Positions 1 through 8,814 are shown, counted from the first letter of the stretch. The stretch: 64,000 bases of DNA from VAXT01 sp035318925 (GCA_035318925.1 DATHDS010000021.1:1-64000), one strand, 5' to 3'. Notes: a model not told the origin generated them from the letters alone. A program made the numbers and translations.

Positions 1-1673
1 GGAGGAGGAGGAGGTGGTGGTGGCGGCGGAGGTGGCGGAGGCGGTGGCGGAGGTGGCGGTGAAGAGAGGCACTCGCTGATCTTGATCGTGTCGACGCGCC
101 ATCCGGGAGCCCCGATGCTGGTGTCGCTGCCCAGGCGCCAGCGCAGCACGACGTCGTGCCCGGCCGCGGACGGCGGCAGGATCGCGACCGTCGTGATGAA
201 GCCGTTGTTCGAGTTACCGGTCCAGGCCAGGCGCCCCTCGAGTGGGTTGCCGAGGCCCGTCTGGAGCGTCCCGCTGTACGTGCCGACGACCAAGCGCCCG
301 CCCGCGGTGAGGATGTCGTGGAAGGTGGCGCCGCCGTCGATGCTGATCTCCAGCACCCCGCCGTCGTAGGTCGTCTCGGTGTAGTAGTTGTTGCGGAAGG
401 TGAGCTGCGCGTCACTCGTCACGATCGGGATGCTCGGCGACTCGAGCCGCTTGTCGCTGACGACCTGGGGGTTGTCGACGAAGGCCGCGTTCGGAGGAGT
501 ATCGGAGGGCGGCGTGGGCATGCCCGAGTTCGAAGTCACCCACGGCGGCGGCGGGCCCTGGTCGTTCGTCGCGGTCCAGCCTGCCGGCAGCTGGGGCGGC
601 GTCACGCCGTCGAAGTTCTCGCTGTACGTGGTGACGGGGACGGCACACGAAGCGGTTTCGGCATCGAGCACTTCGGTCGTCGCCGTCGAGGTCGAGTCGG
701 TGCGCCCGCCGGCGGCGACGAGCGTGTTACCGATCGCCGTTCCCCCGATGTGCGAGCGGGGGACGTTCAGGCTCGGGCCCGGGTCCCAGCCGCCACCTAC
801 CGGATCGTAGGCTGCAATCGTTCCCGTTGGGCCTCCCGGAGTCTCGCCTCCGAAGATCCAGAGCTTGCCGCTCGCAACGGCGCTGCCTGCAGCGTTCGTC
901 GGGCTCGGCAGGCTGGCCCTTGCTGTCCAGGTGTCCGCCGCGGGGCTGTAGTCCCAGACGAGATCGATGATCTCGCCGGAAGCGTCCCGCCCGCCCGCAA
1001 CGAGGAGATCGCCGTTGACAACACCCGACGCGGCACCGCCGACTGCGTGCGGGATCGACGCGCGCGTGGTGAACGTGTTCGCGGCCGGGTTGAACTCCCA
1101 GGTCGTCGCCTTCGCGCTCGACGGGTCGGTCGCGTCGTAGCCGCCGACCAGGTAGATCTTGCCGTTCGCGCTGTCGTAGCCGGCCGCCATGGACGCGCGC
1201 GGAGCCGGCATGTTCGCGGCGGAGCTCCACGTGTTCGCCGTGATATCGAAGACCCTGGTGGCGTTGCTGAACACGCTCCCGTTCTCGCCGCCGAAGACGT
1301 AAATGCTGTTCGTCGTCGGGTAGTAGACGGCGGATGCCATCGCCTGCGCAGCGGGCATCGCGGGCGGATAGGTGTCCCACCGCTCGTTGACCGGGTTGTA
1401 GCGGTAGAAGGTGTCCAGGGTCGTGCCCCCGGCGTTGACGCCCCCGGCCGCGTAGGCGTAGGTGCCGTTGGAAGCGGCCGCCGCGCCGTACAACTCCTGC
1501 GGCATGGGCGCGACGACACTCCAGCTCGAGGCGGGGAGGCCAGGGGTCGGCCCGAGAAGATCTCTCGACGCGCCGGACTGAGGTTCGGCCGCGCCGGCGA
1601 AGGCGCTCAGCCCCAGCGCAAGGCCGCAGAGCAACGAGGCAAGCGCCGCCGCCCACAGGATCTTTGCCCTCAT
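1..1673 (-). CDS. Secreted kelch-repeat protein with C-terminal adhesion-like domain and polyproline tract, partial at left edge
   Basis: The frame stays open from an ATG at 1673 to the window edge (557 codons visible). GGAGGAG lies about 7 nt upstream of the ATG. Residues 1-28 form a signal peptide ending near AFAGA. Six kelch-type GG motifs follow (AAGGVNAGG, VFGGENGS, LVGGYDA, VAGGRDAS, IFGGETPGG, AAGGRTDS), enough for a six-bladed beta-propeller. Next comes a segment beginning SENFDGVTPPQLPAGW, typical of MAM-like or choice-of-anchor domains on secreted bacterial proteins. The visible part ends in about 19 consecutive prolines, encoded by the GGAGGAGGTGGTGG tract at positions 1-59, so a further domain probably lies outside the window. 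The role is probably extracellular binding; the ligand is unknown. Confidence 0.85.
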   Translation of the reverse strand, partial: MRAKILWAAALASLLCGLALGLSAFAGAAEPQSGASRDLLGPTPGLPASSWSVVAPMPQELYGAAAASNGTYAYAAGGVNAGGTTLDTFYRYNPVNERWDTYPPAMPAAQAMASAVYYPTTNSIYVFGGENGSVFSNATRVFDITANTWSSAANMPAPRASMAAGYDSANGKIYLVGGYDATDPSSAKATTWEFNPAANTFTTRASIPHAVGGAASGVVNGDLLVAGGRDASGEIIDLVWDYSPAADTWTARASLPSPTNAAGSAVASGKLWIFGGETPGGPTGTIAAYDPVGGGWDPGPSLNVPRSHIGGTAIGNTLVAAGGRTDSTSTATTEVLDAETASCAVPVTTYSENFDGVTPPQLPAGWTATNDQGPPPPWVTSNSGMPTPPSDTPPNAAFVDNPQVVSDKRLESPSIPIVTSDAQLTFRNNYYTETTYDGGVLEISIDGGATFHDILTAGGRLVVGTYSGTLQTGLGNPLEGRLAWTGNSNNGFITTVAILPPSAAGHDVVLRWRLGSDTSIGAPGWRVDTIKISECLSSPPPPPPPPPPPPPPPPPPP

Positions 1674-1781
1674 GCCGGTCTCCTCCCCCCACTCGGCCCT
1701 GGTGACGGCCGGTTGGCCTTCTCGGCTTTTACCCCGAACAGCTGGCAAAAGCAAGCGCTGTCGGCCTGTCACCGTTCTGGG

Positions 1782-2438
1782 TTAGCCCTTCCTCTCGATC
1801 ACGATGTCAGTCTGGGGCACGCGGACGGTCCGCTGGTTCGTCGGGTCGAAGAAAATCGCGATGCCGTCGGCGCGACCGAGATACACGACCTCGTTTTGGA
1901 AGTCATACGCGTGCACGTCGCCAATCCAAGACACGTGCACCGGGACGGCACGAAGGCCAAGCGGGTTCGTGACGAGCCGGTACGCCGTTGAGAGCCCCGG
2001 CGGGCGCACCGGCTTTCCGTGTTTGACGTCATCGGCCCTGGAGTCGTACGCGAACGGCATCCAGACAGCTAGGACTAGAAGCGAGCACAAGGTGCTCCCG
2101 ATGAGCCACCTCGCAAAGGGACCGATTCGCCGTTGATCGCCTTGCGGGTCGTGGTAGCGCCACGGGCGCACCAACACGAACGCGATTGCGCCCACAACGA
2201 CTGTGAGCGCGAGCAGCCCCGGTGCGGCCCGACTCAGTGTCTGGGCGTAGCCCAATCCAACGTCCTCCGGCTCGACTCCAAACTTGCTGTAGAAGGACGT
2301 CTGGGCGGCTCGTGCCACGAAATACGCGACGGCGCCAATCGAGCTGACGACGACAACCGGGTTCGCGTCGGCAAATCGGGCGAGGCCGCGCGGCTGACGC
2401 TTCTCCGGGTTCCGTGTCGTCTCGTCTGTATCGGTCAC
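1782..2438 (-). CDS. Hypothetical membrane protein
   Basis: This 218-residue protein has a charged N-terminus and three hydrophobic segments, at about residues 28-45 (VVVVSSIGAVAYFV), 75-92 (LLALTVVVGAIAFVLV) and 112-128 (LIGSTLCSLLVLAVWMPFA). The C-terminal 90 residues are soluble and end in a beta-rich stretch (EVVYLGRADGIAIFF, VPQTDIVIERK). I do not recognise the family. Codon use looks normal for the window. No partner is obvious: the next gene upstream runs the other way. Confidence 0.7.
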   Translation of the reverse strand: MTDTDETTRNPEKRQPRGLARFADANPVVVVSSIGAVAYFVARAAQTSFYSKFGVEPEDVGLGYAQTLSRAAPGLLALTVVVGAIAFVLVRPWRYHDPQGDQRRIGPFARWLIGSTLCSLLVLAVWMPFAYDSRADDVKHGKPVRPPGLSTAYRLVTNPLGLRAVPVHVSWIGDVHAYDFQNEVVYLGRADGIAIFFDPTNQRTVRVPQTDIVIERKG

Positions 2439-2534
2439 GGCTTCCGCCTAGCTTCGAACCAGCGGGAGTCTCTCAGCCACGCGTTCGCGGCGGCGGCGCA
2501 GGAATGCAACGCACCTACGAACGTTGGAGAGGGC

Positions 2535-2969
2535 ATGGCCCGAAACCGGCTCGTCGGCATCAACCACGTCGCTCTCGAAGTCGGCGACGTCGAGGAGGCG
2601 CTCGCCTTCTACGGGCGGTTCTTCGAGTTCTCGCTGCGCGGGCACGGGCCGGGCGACGCCTTCATCGACATCGGCGACCAGTTCCTCGCGCTCACGGAGG
2701 GGCCGACCGGGCCGCCAGATCGTGCCCGCCACTTCGGGCTCGTGGTCGAGGACAAGGAAGCCGTGCGAAAGGCGCTCGAGGAAGCCGGCGTCGAGATCCG
2801 CCCGGGTCGGAGGCTCGACTTCCAGGATCCGTGGGGCAACACGGTCGAGGTCGTCCAGTACGACCAGGTGCAGTTCACGAAAAGCGACCGGGTCCTGAGC
2901 GGCATGGGGCTCGACCTCAGTAAGACCCCCGAAGCGCTCGCAGAGCTCCAGGAGAAGAACCTCGCGTAG
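2535..2969 (+). CDS. VOC (glyoxalase/bleomycin-resistance) family protein
   Basis: This 144-residue single-domain VOC protein has a first half beginning GINHVALEVGDVEEALAFY and a second half with HFGLVVEDKEAVRKALEEAG and DPWGNTVEVVQY, the usual betaalphabetabetabeta repeats. The metal-ligand positions (His in INHVAL, Glu in NTVEVV, His in ARHFGLV) are all present, so a metal-dependent lyase, isomerase or dioxygenase activity is possible. The ATG at 2535 was chosen because homology starts there; upstream codons in the same frame do not look coding. It ends 6 bp from the convergent xylH gene. Confidence 0.8.
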   Translation: MARNRLVGINHVALEVGDVEEALAFYGRFFEFSLRGHGPGDAFIDIGDQFLALTEGPTGPPDRARHFGLVVEDKEAVRKALEEAGVEIRPGRRLDFQDPWGNTVEVVQYDQVQFTKSDRVLSGMGLDLSKTPEALAELQEKNLA

Positions 2970-2975
2970 CCGCGG

Positions 2976-4265
2976 TCAGGCGCCGACGATGCGGCCCCGG
3001 CGGCCGAGCGCGTCGATCGTGACCGCCGCCAGCAACACGAGGGCCGTGACCATGTACTTCGAGGCGGCGGTGAAGCCCATCAGCCCCATGCCGTTGTCGA
3101 TCGCGGCGATCACGATGCCGCCCAGCACGCCGTGCAGCGCCTTGCCGCGACCGCCGAAGAGGCTCGTCCCTCCGATGACCGCGGCCGCAACCGCGTAGAG
3201 CACGAGCGTCCCGCCGTCCACGGCCGTCGAGATCGACCGCAGTCGCGAGGCGTAGACGACACCGGCGATCCCGGCCGTGAGCGAGGTCAGCATGAAGGCC
3301 GCAGTCCGGATCCTGAGCAGGTTCACGCCGGCGCGCCGAGCCGCCTCGGCGTTGCCGCCGATCGCGTACATGTAGCGACCGAGCTTCGTGCGGCCGAGCA
3401 GGATCGTCCAGACGACGAGCACGCCGACGACGAGCAGCACGACCCAGGGCACGCCGCGGATCGGCACGATCACCCCGCGATCGGTGTTGCAGAGAAGCAC
3501 CAGCCCCACGCCGCCTGCAAGGGCGCCGCCGATCTTCAGCAGGGTCACGTTCGCCGGCGGGGCGACGAGCCCGGCCCGCCGTCGCTTGGAGTCGCGCCGC
3601 CAGATCGCGAGGCCGAAAACCCCGACCACGGCGAGCATCACGATCCATCCTGTGAGCGGGCTCAGGTTGGCGCTCGCGATGTTGTTGATGGTGTTGTCGT
3701 TGATGGTGATGGTGCCGCCGGAGCCGAGGATCTTCAGCAGGACGCCCTGCCAGAAAAGGAGGCCGGCGAGCGTGACCACGAACGACGGGAGGCCGACAAC
3801 GGTGATCATCAGCCCCTGCACGGCCCCGATCCCTGCGCAGGCCAACAGCGCGACGCCGATCGCCGCCCACCAGGGCCAGCCGTGAGCCGGACCGGCGAGG
3901 TCGGCCATGATCACCGCCCCCAGCGCGGCGACGAAGCCGATCGAGAGATCGATCTCGCCGAGGATGAGGACGAAGACCTCGCCCATCGCCAGCAGGCTGA
4001 AGACCGCAGCCTGAAGCAGCAGGTTGACGAGATTCCCAGCCGTCAGAAAGTGCGAATTGAGGGACTGGAACAGGATCGAGATCAGAATCAGCCCGCCGAC
4101 GACTGGCAGGACTCCGCTCTCCCCCGCCTTGATCCGCGAGAGCGACGTGCGCAGATACTCGCCGACGGATCCGGCGACGATCTCTGCCGGGACCGCGAGC
4201 TCGGCCTGGCGGGCGGCCTCTTCCGTGAGCTCGGGTGGCGGGACGGGCTCTTCGATTTTCGCCAT
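2976..4265 (-). CDS. xylH: Sugar ABC transporter permease, XylH type
   Basis: This 429-residue permease of the ribose/xylose (BPD_transp_2) family has about ten hydrophobic segments, including the conserved GEIDLSIGFVAALGAVIMA region that contacts the ATPase and NAEAARRAGVNLLRIRTAAFM near the C-terminus. A long soluble loop (about residues 215-250, rich in Arg/Lys) splits the two halves, as in XylH. It is the last gene of the xylF-xylG-xylH operon. Its start is 3 bp after the xylG stop, so the two are probably translationally coupled. The substrate is inferred from the binding protein, not from this gene. Confidence 0.88.
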   Translation of the reverse strand: MAKIEEPVPPPELTEEAARQAELAVPAEIVAGSVGEYLRTSLSRIKAGESGVLPVVGGLILISILFQSLNSHFLTAGNLVNLLLQAAVFSLLAMGEVFVLILGEIDLSIGFVAALGAVIMADLAGPAHGWPWWAAIGVALLACAGIGAVQGLMITVVGLPSFVVTLAGLLFWQGVLLKILGSGGTITINDNTINNIASANLSPLTGWIVMLAVVGVFGLAIWRRDSKRRRAGLVAPPANVTLLKIGGALAGGVGLVLLCNTDRGVIVPIRGVPWVVLLVVGVLVVWTILLGRTKLGRYMYAIGGNAEAARRAGVNLLRIRTAAFMLTSLTAGIAGVVYASRLRSISTAVDGGTLVLYAVAAAVIGGTSLFGGRGKALHGVLGGIVIAAIDNGMGLMGFTAASKYMVTALVLLAAVTIDALGRRGRIVGA

Positions 4266-4268
4266 CGA

Positions 4269-5063
4269 TCAGGCCTCTCGCTCGGCCGGCTTCGACTCCG
4301 CCCGCGTCCGTGTGGACGCGCCGGTCGTCATCAGGTCGACGGCGATCTGGCGGTCGAGCTCGGCGGCAGGACGGAGGGCAACCATGCGGCCGAGATACAG
4401 GACGGCGATGCGGTCAGCGACCTCGAAGACGTCGTTCATGTTGTGGGAGACGACCAGCGCCGCGTGCCCCTGCTCGGCGAGACGGCGGGCGAGGCCGAGC
4501 ACCATCGCCGTCTGGGCGACGCCGAGCGCCGCCGTCGGCTCGTCCATGATCACGAGCTTCGTGTTCCCGAGCACCGCCTTGGCGATCGCCACCGACTGGC
4601 GCTGACCGCCGGACAGCGACGCCACCGGCTGCCGGATCGAGCGCACGGTGGTCACGGCCAGGCTGGAGAGCGTCTTCTGGGCCGCCGTCTCCATCTGCTC
4701 CTCGTCCAGGACGATCCCGTGCACGCGCTCGCGGCCGAGGAACATGTTCTGCACGATGTCCAGGTTGTTGCAGAGCGCGAGATCCTGATAGACGGTCTCG
4801 ATCCCGAGCATGGCTGCGTCCCGCGGGGTACGGAACCGGACGGGCTCTCCCTCCCAGAAGATCTCCCCCTGGTCGGGGCTGTGGATCCCCGCGATGCACT
4901 TGATCAGCACGGACTTGCCGGCGCCGTTGTCGCCGACGAGTGCGGTCACCTCCCCGGCCCGAACGGCGAGATCCACGCCGGTGAGTGCCTGTACCGGACC
5001 GAAGTTCTTCGAGACGCCGCGTAAGCGAAGGAGCGGCTCGGGGCCGGTATCGCTGCTCACCAT
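4269..5063 (-). CDS. xylG: Sugar ABC transporter ATP-binding protein, XylG type (single domain)
   Basis: This 264-residue ABC ATPase has Walker A GDNGAGKS, signature LSGGQRQSVAIAKA and Walker B LVIMDEPTAAL, with a switch His in VSHNMNDVFEVADRI. Unlike the ~500-residue duplicated RbsA/XylG of proteobacteria it has one ABC domain, as in many actinobacterial sugar importers, so it should act as a homodimer. The ATG at 5063 is preferred over an upstream in-frame start at 5117 because the ABC fold starts right after it. The gene lies between xylF and xylH on the same strand. Confidence 0.88.
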   Translation of the reverse strand: MVSSDTGPEPLLRLRGVSKNFGPVQALTGVDLAVRAGEVTALVGDNGAGKSVLIKCIAGIHSPDQGEIFWEGEPVRFRTPRDAAMLGIETVYQDLALCNNLDIVQNMFLGRERVHGIVLDEEQMETAAQKTLSSLAVTTVRSIRQPVASLSGGQRQSVAIAKAVLGNTKLVIMDEPTAALGVAQTAMVLGLARRLAEQGHAALVVSHNMNDVFEVADRIAVLYLGRMVALRPAAELDRQIAVDLMTTGASTRTRAESKPAEREA

Positions 5064-5101
5064 CGCGCCTTGCCCTTCTCGGGGACTCACGACTTGCCGG
5101 G

Positions 5102-5139
5102 GCGCCGGACCGCACACCGCGAGGTGCTCGGTCCGGCGC
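5102..5139 (-). promoter_or_regulatory. Intercistronic hairpin between xylF and xylG
   Basis: A perfect 11-bp inverted repeat (GCGCCGGACCG at 5102-5112 and its complement at 5129-5139) encloses a second 4-bp stem (CACC/GGTG) closed by a GCGA tetraloop of the GNRA class. No U-tract follows. Such hairpins after a binding-protein gene commonly protect its mRNA 3' end or partly terminate transcription, giving more binding protein than ATPase and permease. The role is inferred from position and structure. Confidence 0.65.
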
Positions 5140-5154
5140 TGGCCGGCTCGACTA

Positions 5155-6363
5155 CTAGCTGATTCCTGCCTTCGTACACTTGCTCTTGAGCGCGCCGGCG
5201 CAGAGAACCGACACCTTGATCGCGCCGTCCTTCACCACCGTGTCCCCCATGTTGTCGCTCGTCACCCAGATCGGGGTCGTGTAGACGGACTTGATGTCCT
5301 TCTTGAGCGTGGTGTCGGGGGTGGTGGCGTTCACGAGCGATGCGGGAGGTGTCTGGCCGGCCCTCAGATAGAGAGCCAGCGCGGCTGCCGCCTGCGCCTC
5401 GAGGTAGATCGGCTTGTACACCGTTCCGCACTGGTAGCCCTTGAGGATGTTCTCGAGGCCCGACGGAGACGCGTCCTGGCCGGTCGTCGGGAACGTGTTC
5501 GCCGGGATCTTGTCCTTCAACAGCACCGCGATGATCGCGTTCGCGTTGTCGTCGTTCGGCGTCACGACCGCGTTGATGTTCGGGTGGGCCGTGTACTGCT
5601 GCTCGAAGGTGGTGGCCGCGGTCGGCGGATCCCACGTACCGGCAGGTGCGCCGGCCTTCACGTACGACCCGTCGTCGAAGTGCGACTTGAGCACTGCGTT
5701 GTAGCCCTGAGCGAACAGCTTCGCGTTGTTGTCCTTCGGGTCGCCGGACATGACGAGGACGTTCGGCTTCTTGACGTTCCAGGCGGAGATGCAATCCACC
5801 TCGCCCTGGCCGATCAACCCGCCGACCTTCACGTTGTCGAAGCTGACGTAGTAGCGATCCGCGGGACCGCCGGTGACGAGGCGGTCGTAGTCGATCACCT
5901 TGACACCCTTGGAGATGGCGTTGGCCTCGATCGCCGCCCCGGACCCCACATCGAGCGGATCGATCAAGAGCACGGAGGCGCCCGCAGTGATGTCAGCCTC
6001 GGCCTGCTGCTGCATCGTGCTGACGCTGCCCTGGGCGTTGTCGATCTTGAACTGGGTGGACGTGAGCCCGGCCGTCTCGAACGCCTTCTTCAGATACGGC
6101 GCGTCGTAGGTCACGTAGCGAGCGGACGTCGTGGTGTCGGGCAGCAGCACCCCGACCAGTCCCTTGCCCTGACTTGCAAGCCCCGTGAGGGTCTTCATCT
6201 GAGAGAAGTCCGCGGTGAACTTGCTTGCATCCACGGTGGGCGCCGCTGTGGCCGAGGTTGACGTAGTCGTTGACTTCGAACTAGACGAACCGCCGCAGGC
6301 CGCCGTGGCCGCCACGACGACGGCGAGGCCGGCGACGGCGACGGCGCGTGAAATTAGACTCAT
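5155..6363 (-). CDS. xylF: Sugar ABC transporter substrate-binding lipoprotein, XylF type
   Basis: This 402-residue protein has a lipoprotein signal peptide ending in ATAACGG (lipidated Cys at about residue 23) and a Ser/Thr-rich linker. A type I periplasmic-binding fold follows, with GLVGVLLPDTTTSARY, VIDYDRLVTGG, YYVSFDNVKVGGLIGQG and TGQDASPSGLENI. The YDRL/YVSFDN/GQDA pattern is characteristic of xylose-binding XylF proteins. It heads the operon with xylG and xylH, and the downstream hairpin would favour its expression. No xylose isomerase, xylulokinase or repressor gene is nearby. Confidence 0.88.
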   Translation of the reverse strand: MSLISRAVAVAGLAVVVAATAACGGSSSSKSTTTSTSATAAPTVDASKFTADFSQMKTLTGLASQGKGLVGVLLPDTTTSARYVTYDAPYLKKAFETAGLTSTQFKIDNAQGSVSTMQQQAEADITAGASVLLIDPLDVGSGAAIEANAISKGVKVIDYDRLVTGGPADRYYVSFDNVKVGGLIGQGEVDCISAWNVKKPNVLVMSGDPKDNNAKLFAQGYNAVLKSHFDDGSYVKAGAPAGTWDPPTAATTFEQQYTAHPNINAVVTPNDDNANAIIAVLLKDKIPANTFPTTGQDASPSGLENILKGYQCGTVYKPIYLEAQAAAALALYLRAGQTPPASLVNATTPDTTLKKDIKSVYTTPIWVTSDNMGDTVVKDGAIKVSVLCAGALKSKCTKAGIS

Positions 6364-6449
6364 GATCCGTTCCTCCCGGGGGTTAAACCTGCCTGGCGTG
6401 GCCGGTATCGGCCGCGAGTATACGCCCGTCGCTCCTGCGGCAATCCTCG

Positions 6450-7034
6450 CTAGTAACGGGTAACGAGCTCTGCGGCGAAGATCTCGGGGTAGCGCCCGCG
6501 CGCGACGTTGATCAGCAAGTCGCGCGTCGGCTTGCGGCCGAAGCGCCCCTCGTCGCGGTCGTAGTCGGGCGTGAACTGCCGCTCGAGCGCGTCGAGCTCC
6601 TCCACCTCGTCACGGAGCCGCTGCCGCCAATCGGCCTCGGCCGGGCGGGCGAGCATCAAAAGCTCGGAGATCGACGAGACGAGCTTCGCCTTCCGGGCGA
6701 TCGTCTCCGGGGTCACGTCCCACAGGCAGACCCCGTAGACCCCGTCCATGTACGACTGCCAGTGGAGCTCGAGATCGTCGGCGCCGGCCGCCTCGAGCCG
6801 CTCCGCAAACCGGGCTTGTAGGGCCTCCGGGCCGCCCGCCTCGTCGACGAAGCGGAAATAGTCGGCGGGGAACAGCTCCGTGCCGTCGTCGAGAACATAC
6901 GACGGCTTCGGCAAGCGGCCGTTCGCGATCAGAGCGCGGATCTCCTCGGGCGATTCCGGCCGCTCGGCGCAGACCCGTTCGAGCGTGAGGTAGTTGACCC
7001 GGAGATAGTCGAGGTCGGCAGCCGTGTACTCCAT
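6450..7034 (-). CDS. Conserved hypothetical protein, DUF6058-like
   Basis: This 194-residue soluble protein starts MEYTAADLDYLRVNYLTLER and contains RALIANGRLPKPSYVLDDGTE, then a helical middle (HWQSYMDGVYGVCLWDVTPETI). The N-terminal LRxxYLTLExxC pattern and the GRLPxPSYVL element recall a small actinobacterial family usually annotated DUF6058, sometimes found near natural-product genes; this is recalled from memory and should be confirmed. No catalytic motif is evident. It is divergent from the ArsR-like gene, about 45 bp away from the GTG start chosen there. Confidence 0.65.
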   Translation of the reverse strand: MEYTAADLDYLRVNYLTLERVCAERPESPEEIRALIANGRLPKPSYVLDDGTELFPADYFRFVDEAGGPEALQARFAERLEAAGADDLELHWQSYMDGVYGVCLWDVTPETIARKAKLVSSISELLMLARPAEADWRQRLRDEVEELDALERQFTPDYDRDEGRFGRKPTRDLLINVARGRYPEIFAAELVTRY

Positions 7035-7060
7035 GCGGGCCAGCCTACCACCGGGATTGT

Positions 7061-7075
7061 TTTGGTATTGTCAAA
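7061..7075. promoter_or_regulatory. Possible operator/-10 region of the ArsR-like gene
   Basis: TTTG-N7-CAAA forms a short dyad immediately before the GTG at 7078. It overlaps TATTGT (7066-7071), a plausible -10 for a leaderless transcript starting at the GTG. The site lies between divergent genes, where an ArsR-type autoregulator would be expected to bind. The dyad is short, so this is weak evidence. Confidence 0.3.
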
Positions 7076-7077
7076 CT

Positions 7078-7758
7078 GTGCTTGCAGACGTCGACATCTC
7101 CGAGCCGGCTTCCCTCATCGGCAGCCCCACGCGAGCCGTGTTCCTGATGGCCCTCTCCGAGGGACAGTCCCTGCCGGCGGGCGAGCTCGCGCGCTGCGCC
7201 GGAGTCACGGCCTCGACGGCGAGCATCCAGCTCACGAAGCTCGTCGAGGGCGGCCTGGTCACGGTCGAGCAGCACGGCCGCAATCGCTACTACTCGCTCG
7301 CCGATCCTGCGATCGCAGCCGCGATCGAGTCGCTGGCCGTAATCGCACCGCGGCGACCCGCGACCTCGCTGAGGCAGGCCAGGATCGGCTCGGATCTCCA
7401 GGCGGCCCGTACGTGCTACGACCACCTGGCGGGGGCGCTCGGCGTCGCGCTCTTCGACGCACTGCTGCGGAAGGGAGTGCTGACCCCGGACCTCGAGACG
7501 ACGAGCAAGGGCGCGCGGCGGCTCGGCGACCTCGGCATCGACGTCGAAGAGGCCGCAGAGGGCCGGCGGGCGTTCGCGCGGCGGTGCCTCGACTGGAGCG
7601 AGCGACGCCACCATCTCGCCGGCGCGCTCGGCGCTGCGATCGCAACCCGCTTCTTCGAGCTCGACTGGATCGAGCGAACCCCCTCCAGTCGCGCCGTTCG
7701 CGTCACCGAAGCCGGCCGCACAGGGCTCGCGAGCGAGCTCGCGGTCCGGCTCGGCTAG
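7078..7758 (+). CDS. ArsR-family winged-helix transcriptional regulator
   Basis: This 226-residue protein has an N-terminal winged helix at about residues 10-75: TRAVFLMALSEGQSLPAGELARCAGVTASTASIQLTKLVEGGLV is the helix-turn-helix, then the wing HGRNRYYSLADPAIA. The C-terminal 130 residues are an extended domain seen in larger ArsR homologues that bind organic ligands rather than metals. No metal-binding Cys cluster is seen. The GTG at 7078 is preferred because an upstream ATG at 7024 would overlap the divergent gene. It stands next to the AraC-VOC pair. Confidence 0.75.
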   Translation: MLADVDISEPASLIGSPTRAVFLMALSEGQSLPAGELARCAGVTASTASIQLTKLVEGGLVTVEQHGRNRYYSLADPAIAAAIESLAVIAPRRPATSLRQARIGSDLQAARTCYDHLAGALGVALFDALLRKGVLTPDLETTSKGARRLGDLGIDVEEAAEGRRAFARRCLDWSERRHHLAGALGAAIATRFFELDWIERTPSSRAVRVTEAGRTGLASELAVRLG

Positions 7759-7769
7759 CCCTGGGTGCG

Positions 7770-8240
7770 ATGACTTCTCGACGTCAACACGGTCTTCCAC
7801 CTGAGATGACGCTGCTGCCGCCCGCTCGCCACCTGCTCCGCGCCAAGGACCTGATCGACGGAAGGTTTCGCGAGCCGCTCGACGTGCCGACCCTCGCTCG
7901 TGCGGCGCATCTCTCCACAGCGCACTTCAGCCGTGAGTTCCGCCGCGCGTTCGGCGAGACCCCTCACCAGTACCTCCTCACGCGTCGCCTGGAGCGCGCA
8001 ACGGCGCTCCTGCGCAACACCGACCGCACGGTCGCCGAGATCTGCCTCGCCGTGGGGCTGCGCAGCGTCGGGTCGTTCACGACGAGCTTCAGCCGGACGT
8101 ACGGCCTCTCTCCCACCACCTATCGGGCGACCTACCCGCCGGCGCTCGACCGCGTGCGAATACCCACCTGCGTGCAGCTTGCCTGGGCGCGGCCGCAGTC
8201 CAGCAGTTTTCGAGAAGACAGCCGCGCCGGGCCCGGCTAA
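7770..8240 (+). CDS. AraC-family transcriptional regulator (DNA-binding domain only)
   Basis: This 156-residue protein is almost entirely an AraC/XylS double helix-turn-helix. Helix 1 region is FREPLDVPTLARAAHLSTAHFSREFR; helix 2 region is TVAEICLAVGLRSVGSFTTSFSRTYGLSPTTYR. No ligand-binding domain is present. ATGs at 7770 and 7806 are both possible. It lies 29 bp upstream of a VOC gene; AraC regulators of this short type often sit beside a VOC gene and probably control it. Confidence 0.8.
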   Translation: MTSRRQHGLPPEMTLLPPARHLLRAKDLIDGRFREPLDVPTLARAAHLSTAHFSREFRRAFGETPHQYLLTRRLERATALLRNTDRTVAEICLAVGLRSVGSFTTSFSRTYGLSPTTYRATYPPALDRVRIPTCVQLAWARPQSSSFREDSRAGPG

Positions 8241-8268
8241 CGTCGCCTCCGACCTACGACAACGGAGG

Positions 8269-8694
8269 ATGAAGAACATGCTGAAGCAGTTGACCAACGT
8301 CCAGGTCTGGGTCCACGACCAGGACGAGGCACTCGCCTTCTACACCGAGAAGCTCGGGCTCGAGCTTCGCGAGGACGTCACGGTGCCGGAGATGGGCAAC
8401 TTTCGTTGGCTCTCGGTCGGCGTGCCGGGACAGCCCGACGTTGCCATCACCTTGATGGCGGTGCCCGGCCCGCCCGTGTTCGATGCTGAAACGCAGGGGA
8501 AGATCATGGATTTGATGGCAAAGGGCGCAGCCAGCGGGCTCTTCTTCTCGACAGACGACGTCCAGGGGACGTACGAGGAGCTGAAGAGCCGCGGGGTCGA
8601 GTTCCAGCAGGAGCCGACCGAGCAGCCGTATGGCACCGACGCGGGCTTTCGCGATCCGTCCGGCAACCAGATGCGCGTGGCGGAGAGGAACTAG
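8269..8694 (+). CDS. VOC family protein (glyoxalase-like)
   Basis: This 141-residue protein begins MKNMLKQLTNVQVWVHDQDE and has EALAFYTEKLGLELREDV, GLFFSTDDVQGTYEELKSRGVEF and FRDPSGNQMRVAER. AGGAGG lies just upstream of the ATG at 8269. The position usually occupied by the first metal-ligand His is Gln (NVQVWV), so it may bind a ligand without metal catalysis, as drug-binding VOC proteins do. It forms a two-gene unit with the AraC regulator. Confidence 0.82.
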   Translation: MKNMLKQLTNVQVWVHDQDEALAFYTEKLGLELREDVTVPEMGNFRWLSVGVPGQPDVAITLMAVPGPPVFDAETQGKIMDLMAKGAASGLFFSTDDVQGTYEELKSRGVEFQQEPTEQPYGTDAGFRDPSGNQMRVAERN

Positions 8695-8814
8695 CGCAGC
8701 CGGTTCGTCATTCTTCCAACTCTTCCTGGACGGGGAGCCGAGCGCGCGCGTGAGCTCGAGGTCCGGCTCGGCTAGCCTCGAACGAGTCACCAGCCGCTCG
8801 AGACAACAGATGCG

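Noticed and set aside
1..59. GGAGGAGGTGGTGG microsatellite
   Set aside because: It is in frame in the kelch protein and encodes a proline run, so it is coding low complexity rather than an independent repeat.
727..1692. Minus-strand 321-codon frame over the kelch region
   Set aside because: It is out of frame with the signal peptide and kelch motifs, which are read from the ATG at 1673.
156..1991. Long plus-strand open frame (611 codons)
   Set aside because: It is antisense to the kelch gene and a membrane-protein gene, extremely rich in Arg/Gly/Val, with no domain; a high-GC shadow.
3132..5024. Plus-strand 630-codon frame
   Set aside because: Antisense to xylG and xylH; composition dominated by Arg, Asp and His as expected for a shadow.
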